Shown here in pieces: positions 1 to 6,124 of a DNA stretch of 14,960 nt. Position numbers and translations under genes: made by a program. This DNA comes from DAOQTX01 sp035340715. GTDB lineage: Bacteria > Bacteroidota > Bacteroidia > AKYH767-A > OLB10. Below the pieces are notes generated by a model. It was not told the DNA's origin. It saw only the letters and a program-made list of their open reading frames with translations, and made no database searches. The stretch is taken from assembly GCA_035340715.1 (NCBI GenBank), contig DAOQTX010000058.1, positions 1 through 14,960 of the forward strand, given 5' to 3'. Each line of letters opens with the position of its first letter. Within the stretch, counting starts at the first letter, position 1.

Positions 1-2618
1 AACTCTAACATAAATTGAAGAATATCCTTACTCAACACTTGCCCGGGCACCAAAACAGGAAAACCAGGAGGATATGGAATTACAAAAGAAGATGCCACTA
101 ATTCTCTCCCCTTTTCCATAACAGCAGTACAATCTTTCAAAGAAATGTATTCACAATTATCCTCATTGTAGGCTAAAAAATATGCTTCTCTTAAATTGCC
201 TCCGGGCACACCTGGCACTGCTTGAAAAGAAGAGTGAAATCTGGAAAAGTCAGGCAGAGGTGGTACATCAATGGTCAATGATTTTATTCGATTAAGTGCT
301 ATTTCCTTTTCGCGCTTATTCATCCCCTCATACTTTTCATCTAATTCCTTAGCTATACGCATCAAGCTATTGGTCAAGTATGCAATGCTTCCCCGAGTCG
401 TTCCAACATTGGTCATAAACAAAACTGTATTCCTTGAAGTTTTGTTGATTTGAATATTGAATTGATCCATTAAGAATTTGTTTTTGAATGTATCTCCATC
501 TACTCCCGATAATCCTATTGACAAAGTTATTTTCGTTGGGTCAAGAACAAAATCATCGGCTTGCCATGCCAACTCCATTCGGTTCCAACCTTTTTCCGGT
601 TCATAGTATTTATCCAAACCACTCTTGACGTAGTTTCCGGGAATTAGATCTTGTACCGACAACACTTTAAAATATTTACTGAGTAGCGGATGGTCTTGAA
701 TTTTTGCTCTGAGCAGTAAGGCTAATTCGATACTTTTTTCAACCATCTCAAATCCCTCAAACTGTATTTGTCTTCGTCCAACATCCAAAGAAGCCAATAT
801 TTGATAATTGGGAGAAGTGGATGTATGTGTCATGTATGCTTCGTGAAAAGTACTTTCCGTTTTCTTTCTAAAATCTTCATCCCACACATGAATCATGCTG
901 CCTTGTCGGAAACTGGTTAGAGTTTTATGGGTGCTCTGAGTTGCATAGACTCGTATGCGCACTTGATCCGGATCGGGCATTTTAGCTTGCTCATTCGGTT
1001 TCAAACTTTTAATATGCGCTTCATATCGTTCTCGATATGCTTCAGATTTATACTTGTTATATAATTTGTTAGCTACATACATGCCCGTTCGTTTGCGATA
1101 CACAGGTGTAAATGCCGCAAAGGCAAACCAAGCTTCGTCCCATAGAAAAACCATATCGGGCTTAATGGCTAAAACCTGCTCCATCACTTTTTCAACATTG
1201 TACACTACTCCATCAAAAGTGCAATTGGTGAGCAACAACATTTTAACATGCTCTAATCGACCAGCTGATTTAAGCTCCAACAATTTATTCTTAATCGTTT
1301 CTAATGGAACTGCTCCATACATGGAATATTCTTCAATGGGATACGAATCGAGATACACCGGATACGACCCGGATAAAACCATTCCGTAGTGATGTGATTT
1401 ATGACAATCCCGATCGATTAACACTAAGTCATTTGGCTCTACTAATGCTTGTAAAACAATCTTGTTTGCCGTGCTCGTTCCATTGGTTACAAAAAATGTA
1501 TGCTGTGAACCATAGGCTTCAGCAGCCATTTGTTGAGCTTTTTTTAATGGTCCGGTAGGTTGCAACAATGAATCAAGACCACCAGTAGTAGAAGACGTTT
1601 CGGCTAAGAACATATTGCGTCCATAGAATTCACCAAAATCTTTTATCCATCTCGATTTGAATACTGAATTACCTCTTGAAATAGGCATAGCATGAAAAAC
1701 CCCGGTAGGCTTCTGACTGTAATCTTTAAGAGCAGTAAAAAAAGGCGTATCGTATCGGTCACGAATTCCTCTTAAGATCGAAAGATTAAGTTCTTGCAAA
1801 TCTTCTTTACGATAGAATATTCGATTAAAGAGTTGCATGGTAGAATCTTTTAATTCGGAAATGATCGTTTCCGTTACATAATAGATATCAATTTCGGGTC
1901 TGAATTCGCGAATAAACTTTGCTAAAATAGGCCCCAATTCCGATTCAGGCTTGTGCGACATTTCGATATCCAACACCGGTTGAATATAAGGTGCAATTTG
2001 ATCATTAATGATTGTTGAATCATAAGGAGGCGCATAACAAACAATCACCGATTGTATATTTGGATTTACAACTATAGCTGTTAATGCATCTTGAAAAGAA
2101 CGCTGAACAATTAATTCGAAAACAAACTCATCATTGTTTTTATTTAGCATATGAAACTTTCTCTTCGACTCGGCTTCTTCTTCAGCACTAATATCTTCCA
2201 CCAAAAGCACTTCAAAATATTTTTTTCCACTCTCCTTGCTAAGTTCATTTCTTTCAGGATGCGACAACAATTCTTCTTGTTCGGTATCGTCTGCAAAATC
2301 GGGATGTATTCTGTAGATGTTGTATATCAATGATCGTGTAAGATCAAGTGCCTGAGCAGCATAGCTGATATAGTCTTCATTCTCTAGAAATGAAATTAAT
2401 TTGCTGACTGCTTTATAGCCGGGAAAGGCAAAATAATTTTCCACATGACTCAACTGACCGAGTATGTCTTGAGCTTCTTCGCTCAAATGGTTTAGTTTAT
2501 CTCTAGTCTGCTTTCCTTTTCCGAAATCAATCGCATTGTTTCGGATATCTTTCCATAGTTTTAGCCTGAGCTGTCCAATATTATAGAATGGAGCTCTTGT
2601 TTTTGTTAGTGAACTCAC
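1..2618 (-). CDS. Orn/Lys/Arg decarboxylase, PLP-dependent fold type I (3' end cut by window)
   Basis: This probably decarboxylates arginine, lysine or ornithine to the matching polyamine or diamine. 872 residues are visible, and the C-terminus runs off the left edge. Seen: residues 1-132 form a helical extension. A receiver-like wing domain begins near 133 (FEVLLVED). The PLP domain follows, with CHKSHH at 405-410, the cofactor aspartate D494 in WDEAWFAF, the Schiff-base lysine K565 in THKTLTSFRQGS, and YPPG at 849-852. These are hallmarks of the AdiA/CadA/SpeF-type family (known). The lysine lies about 180 residues later than in E. coli AdiA, so the protein is unusually long. Start: the frame opens after a TAA at 2631-2633 and has no ATG until codon 157, which would cut into the receiver-like domain, so GTG at 2618 is chosen. 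An ATT at 2622-2624 is a less likely alternative. It lies 5 bases after the VOC gene and is the last visible gene of the cluster. Substrate specificity cannot be read from the sequence; arginine is a guess. Confidence 0.9.
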   Translation of the reverse strand, partial: MSSLTKTRAPFYNIGQLRLKLWKDIRNNAIDFGKGKQTRDKLNHLSEEAQDILGQLSHVENYFAFPGYKAVSKLISFLENEDYISYAAQALDLTRSLIYNIYRIHPDFADDTEQEELLSHPERNELSKESGKKYFEVLLVEDISAEEEAESKRKFHMLNKNNDEFVFELIVQRSFQDALTAIVVNPNIQSVIVCYAPPYDSTIINDQIAPYIQPVLDIEMSHKPESELGPILAKFIREFRPEIDIYYVTETIISELKDSTMQLFNRIFYRKEDLQELNLSILRGIRDRYDTPFFTALKDYSQKPTGVFHAMPISRGNSVFKSRWIKDFGEFYGRNMFLAETSSTTGGLDSLLQPTGPLKKAQQMAAEAYGSQHTFFVTNGTSTANKIVLQALVEPNDLVLIDRDCHKSHHYGMVLSGSYPVYLDSYPIEEYSMYGAVPLETIKNKLLELKSAGRLEHVKMLLLTNCTFDGVVYNVEKVMEQVLAIKPDMVFLWDEAWFAFAAFTPVYRKRTGMYVANKLYNKYKSEAYRERYEAHIKSLKPNEQAKMPDPDQVRIRVYATQSTHKTLTSFRQGSMIHVWDEDFRKKTESTFHEAYMTHTSTSPNYQILASLDVGRRQIQFEGFEMVEKSIELALLLRAKIQDHPLLSKYFKVLSVQDLIPGNYVKSGLDKYYEPEKGWNRMELAWQADDFVLDPTKITLSIGLSGVDGDTFKNKFLMDQFNIQINKTSRNTVLFMTNVGTTRGSIAYLTNSLMRIAKELDEKYEGMNKREKEIALNRIKSLTIDVPPLPDFSRFHSSFQAVPGVPGGNLREAYFLAYNEDNCEYISLKDCTAVMEKGRELVASSFVIPYPPGFPVLVPGQVLSKDILQFMLE

Positions 2619-2623
2619 GTTAA

Positions 2624-3040
2624 TTATTGATTAGAATGTAGTGCTAATTTATTGCCTTCAGAATCTATGAATAACGCAAAGTATCCATACTCTTCGTTGA
2701 TTAATGTCTTACCCATTATAACTCTTCCACCGGCATCATCTACTCGTTGCAGTACTTCGTTTAAATCTTCTCCACCGTTTAAATATATTAATGGACCTGA
2801 CTCGCCAGGAACTGAACCCGGACCGGCAACCACTGCTCCGCCAATTCCTTTAGCGGCAGGAAAAAACGCCATTGCATATCCGTTCAATTCTACTGTTTCC
2901 ATATCGATATCAAATACCTGATTGTAGAAATATTTTGCGCGTTCAAAATTTAGTGCAGGAATTTCGAACCAACTGACATAATCTTTAATTTTTTTCTTCT
3001 TCTTTTTAGTTGGTGCTTTCTTCGTAATTGTTGTACCCAT
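2624..3040 (-). CDS. VOC (glyoxalase/bleomycin resistance fold) family protein
   Basis: A 138-residue single-domain VOC protein. After a basic tail (residues 1-18, with six lysines in a row) it shows the family's typical start, WFEIPALNFERAKYFYNQVF. A central GPLIYLN strand follows, then a second half ending GYFALFIDSEGNKLALHS, a pattern common in small VOC proteins of unknown function. The histidine/glutamate metal ligands of true glyoxalase I are not evident, so lactoylglutathione lyase activity is not supported. It sits 30 bases after the amidase gene and 5 bases before the decarboxylase, so it is probably co-transcribed with both. Its role in the cluster is unknown; binding or isomerising a small carbonyl or amine compound would be speculation. 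A TAATTTTG element just upstream could give it and the decarboxylase their own promoter. Confidence 0.85.
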   Translation of the reverse strand: MGTTITKKAPTKKKKKKIKDYVSWFEIPALNFERAKYFYNQVFDIDMETVELNGYAMAFFPAAKGIGGAVVAGPGSVPGESGPLIYLNGGEDLNEVLQRVDDAGGRVIMGKTLINEEYGYFALFIDSEGNKLALHSNQ

Positions 3041-3065
3041 AAATCTTAATTATTGTATTAATATA

Positions 3066-3073
3066 CAAAATTA
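3066..3073 (-). promoter_or_regulatory. Possible internal -7 promoter element (TAATTTTG)
   Basis: On the minus strand TAATTTTG fits the Bacteroidota -7 consensus TAnnTTTG. It lies about 26 bases before the VOC start, overlapping the amidase stop codon. No TTTG-type -33 box is visible at the usual distance, so this is a weak candidate for a promoter serving the VOC and decarboxylase genes. Confidence 0.3.
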
Positions 3074-3988
3074 AATTAGATTTCTCGGATCCTCTTTATT
3101 GGTATCGGGTGCAGCGTCATAAACGCTTTTCAATTTACCAATACGATCGGGTTTGCTCAATGCGCCTAATTTTTCTAAAAACGGCAGCTTTTTACCCGAA
3201 TTATAGATATCAAAATCGACATTACGATCGCGAAAACTCTTAAGGGGTTGTCCCAATCGCAATACCCCAAATTCACGACTCCGGTGAACACGACTCATAT
3301 CGACTTCAATCGGAATTAATTCAGGACCGGTAGAAGCTTGATAAATGATTCGACCATCGGGACCACAAATAATACTTCTACCTGTGCCACCATCACCCAA
3401 ACCATTTATATCAAACACAAACATTTGATTGCTCGCTGCAGTGGATTGAGCCATTGCCAATTCAATATCGCGATCGATGGTTGCGGTCAATGTGGGGTGC
3501 AGCAATACTTCTACACCATGAACTGCAAGTGTTCTGCTGGTTTCAGGAAACCACATGTCGTAACAAATGGTGACCCCAAAGCGACCTACATCAGGCACAT
3601 CCCATATTAAAAAATCACTCCCTCCACTCACTCCTTCCTCATAAGGATAGAATGGAAATAATTTATCAAAGCGACCAATGATTTCTCCATCAGGATTAAT
3701 GACTGATGCGGTATTGAATATTTTCCCATTGTCTTTTCTAAACATGGTTCCCGGTATGATCCAAATATTGTATTTCTTGGCTGACTCGCAAAAACGCAAC
3801 AAGGTGTCGTTTGGATAATCTTGTGCATAATAGGTTAATGGACCATAGGCGCATAACTCACTGAACATAACCATTTGAACCCACGGATATACGTTCATGA
3901 GCACATCGATTTTATGCAGCATTACATCGACATTGTTATGTGATGCAGACACGTGCATCTGCACTCCTGCAATAGAAAAAGGCTTCAT
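3071..3988 (-). CDS. Carbon-nitrogen hydrolase (nitrilase superfamily amidase)
   Basis: A 305-residue cytoplasmic enzyme expected to hydrolyse an amide or carbamoyl C-N bond. The nitrilase-superfamily Glu-Lys-Cys triad is visible: E44 in MFSELCAYG, K109 in GRFDKLFPF, and nucleophile C142 in ICYDMWFPE. A further conserved acidic pair lies at 117-118 (YEEG). The ICYDMWFPE block resembles the ICWDQWFPE block of N-carbamoylputrescine amidases, but the surroundings differ, so that name is not assigned. Its ATG shares one base with the aminotransferase stop (TAATG), implying translational coupling. Beside an aminotransferase and a basic amino acid decarboxylase, plausible substrates are omega-amino amides (as for DavA, 5-aminovaleramidase), guanidinobutyramide or N-carbamoylputrescine. 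This is inferred from neighbours only. No signal peptide is present. Confidence 0.9.
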   Translation of the reverse strand: MKPFSIAGVQMHVSASHNNVDVMLHKIDVLMNVYPWVQMVMFSELCAYGPLTYYAQDYPNDTLLRFCESAKKYNIWIIPGTMFRKDNGKIFNTASVINPDGEIIGRFDKLFPFYPYEEGVSGGSDFLIWDVPDVGRFGVTICYDMWFPETSRTLAVHGVEVLLHPTLTATIDRDIELAMAQSTAASNQMFVFDINGLGDGGTGRSIICGPDGRIIYQASTGPELIPIEVDMSRVHRSREFGVLRLGQPLKSFRDRNVDFDIYNSGKKLPFLEKLGALSKPDRIGKLKSVYDAAPDTNKEDPRNLI

Positions 3989-5307
3989 TAATTTGAATTT
4001 TTAATTGCGATCAATTCTTGCTCGATGATTTCAAAACCTTTGTTTAAGATTTCATCGCTTGTGTTCAATGGCATCAAAACCCGAATGACATTTTTATAAG
4101 TTCCCGCACTGACTAGTATTAATCCTCTTGAAGCGCATCGCTTAATCAGCTCGTCACAAATATCGTGATCGGGTTGTTGCGGGTCATTATTCTTTACAAA
4201 CTCTATAGCCATCATTGCACCCAATCCTCTTACGTCTCCAATTTCAGGATGACGTGATTGCATGGCACTAAACATTTTATAAAGTTTAGAGCCCAAAGAA
4301 ATTCCTTGTTCAATCAACAGTTCATCTTTAAAATATTTTATAGTTGCCAAAGCAGCTGCACAACAAACCGGTGATCCGATATAGGTTCCTCCTATGGTTC
4401 CCGGCAATGCAGCATCCATCACGTGAGCTTTGCCCACTACCGCAGCTATTGGCAATCCCGATCCCATTGATTTGGCATACGTAGAAATATCAGGTGTAAC
4501 ACCATATGTTTGCCAAGCCGACCAGTTTCCGGTTCGTCCAAATCCACTTTGAATCTCATCCAATATGAGCATCACATTGTATTTGTCACAAAACGATCGC
4601 AATCCTTCCATATATTTTTGAGGCACGACACTAAATCCTCCTTCACCTTGTACCGGTTCAATGATGATTGCTGCCAAATGATTTGGGTCAATATGTTTGT
4701 GTGTGCTTTCTTCTAATCGCAACAACTCGTCACTCACAAACTGATCGATACTTCTACCTCGACTATCGCGATAGATATTTGGGAAAGGCAAACGATATAC
4801 TTCGGAAGCGAAGGGTCCACAACCAATTTTATAATTGATCTTACTGGTTAAGGTCATGGCCATCATAGTACGACCATGAAATGCATCTGTGTAACAAAGA
4901 ATACCTTGCTTGCCGGTTGCCTGTCGTGCAATTTTGATGGCATTCTCCACGGCTTCGGCTCCTGTGCTCACCAACATGGCTTTGGTTTTTTCACCATGAG
5001 GTAAAATTTCGGCCAAGGTTTCGCACAATTCAATATAAGGTTCGTAGGTAACAACATTAAAACTCGTGTGTAAATATTGAGCGGCTTGTTTTTGAATGGC
5101 CTCAACAACCGGTGGAGGACAATGCCCTGCATTGACTACTCCAATTCCTCCGGCAAAATCGATTAATTCATTTCCATCGGCATCGGTAATGATCGATCCT
5201 TTTGCTTTAATAGCAGTGGCTGTATTGAATACACCCACTCCCCGAGCTACGGCTTTATTTCTTCGTTCTAATAATTCTTCTGATTTAGTTACTTGTAAAG
5301 TACTCAT
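3988..5307 (-). CDS. gabT: Class III aminotransferase, 4-aminobutyrate/5-aminovalerate type
   Basis: A 439-residue PLP enzyme that aligns by eye with E. coli GabT over nearly its whole length. Shared blocks include RGVG near 22, DFAGGIGVVNAGH at 50-62, STGAEAVENAIKIAR at 114-128, AFHGRT at 142-147, IIEPVQGEGG at 215-224, LDEIQSGFGRTG at 249-260 and HPEIGDVRGLGAM near the C-terminus. D250 should bind the pyridine nitrogen, and K279 in TYAKSMGSGLP is the expected Schiff-base lysine. Such enzymes move the terminal amino group of 4-aminobutyrate (or 5-aminovalerate) to 2-oxoglutarate, giving a semialdehyde and glutamate (known). It is the first gene of the four-gene cluster, with a -7-like element 33 bases upstream. 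No semialdehyde dehydrogenase is in the window. The GABA versus 5-aminovalerate (DavT) choice is open. Confidence 0.9.
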   Translation of the reverse strand: MSTLQVTKSEELLERRNKAVARGVGVFNTATAIKAKGSIITDADGNELIDFAGGIGVVNAGHCPPPVVEAIQKQAAQYLHTSFNVVTYEPYIELCETLAEILPHGEKTKAMLVSTGAEAVENAIKIARQATGKQGILCYTDAFHGRTMMAMTLTSKINYKIGCGPFASEVYRLPFPNIYRDSRGRSIDQFVSDELLRLEESTHKHIDPNHLAAIIIEPVQGEGGFSVVPQKYMEGLRSFCDKYNVMLILDEIQSGFGRTGNWSAWQTYGVTPDISTYAKSMGSGLPIAAVVGKAHVMDAALPGTIGGTYIGSPVCCAAALATIKYFKDELLIEQGISLGSKLYKMFSAMQSRHPEIGDVRGLGAMMAIEFVKNNDPQQPDHDICDELIKRCASRGLILVSAGTYKNVIRVLMPLNTSDEILNKGFEIIEQELIAIKNSN

Positions 5308-5339
5308 GTATGCTTTCTTTTGATTTCAAATAGTGGATG

Positions 5340-5347
5340 CAAAGATA
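5340..5347 (-). promoter_or_regulatory. Likely promoter -7 element for the aminotransferase cluster (TATCTTTG)
   Basis: TATCTTTG on the minus strand matches the Bacteroidota -7 consensus TAnnTTTG exactly and is followed by C, as is common. It lies 33 bases upstream of the aminotransferase ATG, giving a leader of roughly 25 bases. The -33 region shows only TTTC at a suitable distance, so the upstream half is weak. It would drive the whole leftward cluster. Confidence 0.5.
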
Positions 5348-5450
5348 CAAATCGCTTAGGGACTGAAAGGCTTACGAATTAACTATTTATGAATGTTTAT
5401 CCATGAACTGTGAACAGTCGGTTTCAGATATAAAAACATAACTTTATGCA

Positions 5451-6116
5451 ATGAATAAAAAAAGAATTGATCTGAGTCATAGCATTACCGATGGACTAAT
5501 CACATATAAAGGGCTTCCTGCTCCTATCATTTGCGATTATTTATCAAGAGAAGATTCCAAAAAGTTTTACCCGGAGGGTACCAGTTTTCAAATTGGGCGC
5601 ATTAATATGATTGCCAATACCGGAACCTATTTGGATTGCCCTTTTCATCGTTATGAACAAGGGGCCGATTTAAGCGAACTTTTACTGGAACAGGTTTCAG
5701 GCCTTGATGCCGTTTGCATTCAATTTGATTATGAAAAGAATGGACTGTCTATTGAACCCAAGCATATAGAACAAATTAACCTGAAAGGAAAAGCTGTCTT
5801 ACTTCATACCGGATGGAGCAAGCATTGGAATACCGATAAATATTTTGAGCAGCACCCTTTTCTCAGCGAGGCTGCTGCACTTTATCTGCAACAACAAAAT
5901 GTAGCTTTGGTTGGAATTGACTCCCACAATATTGACGACACAAGAGGAAACAGCAGACCTGCACATTCTATTTTGTTAGGCAATAATATTCTCATTGTTG
6001 AACACATGACTCAACTGCATCTTTTACCTTCATCGGGTTTTGATTTTTATGCAGTACCCCCTAAGGTGCAGGGCATGGGCACTTTTCCGGTTCGGGCATT
6101 TGCTGAACTAAAATAA
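5451..6116 (+). CDS. Cyclase family protein (kynurenine formamidase-like fold)
   Basis: A 221-residue protein of the cyclase family (PF04199-type), which includes metal-dependent hydrolases such as bacterial kynurenine formamidase KynB and isatin hydrolase. Seen: an opening IDLSHSITDG, a TGTYLDCPFH motif at 57-66, GIDSHNIDD in the middle, and the late H...LLGNNILIVEHM segment supplying the family's distal His and Glu. The canonical HxGTHxDxPxH motif reads NTGTYLDCPFH here: the first two histidines are Asn56 and Tyr60, while Asp62 and His66 remain. Metal binding or chemistry is therefore likely to differ from KynB. No signal peptide is present. The gene diverges from the aminotransferase and converges on lon with only 8 bases between stops. 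No kynurenine or tryptophan genes are nearby, so no substrate is assigned. Confidence 0.85.
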   Translation: MNKKRIDLSHSITDGLITYKGLPAPIICDYLSREDSKKFYPEGTSFQIGRINMIANTGTYLDCPFHRYEQGADLSELLLEQVSGLDAVCIQFDYEKNGLSIEPKHIEQINLKGKAVLLHTGWSKHWNTDKYFEQHPFLSEAAALYLQQQNVALVGIDSHNIDDTRGNSRPAHSILLGNNILIVEHMTQLHLLPSSGFDFYAVPPKVQGMGTFPVRAFAELK

Positions 6117-6124
6117 ATACTTGT

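Noticed and set aside
1054..1558. Two overlapping plus-strand open frames (1054-1389 and 1304-1558)
   Set aside because: They lie antisense to the highly conserved PLP domain of the decarboxylase, overlap each other and match nothing recognisable.
5439..5448. TAACTTTA near the cyclase start as a promoter box
   Set aside because: It misses the final G of the consensus, lies only about 4 bases from the ATG and has no -33 partner.
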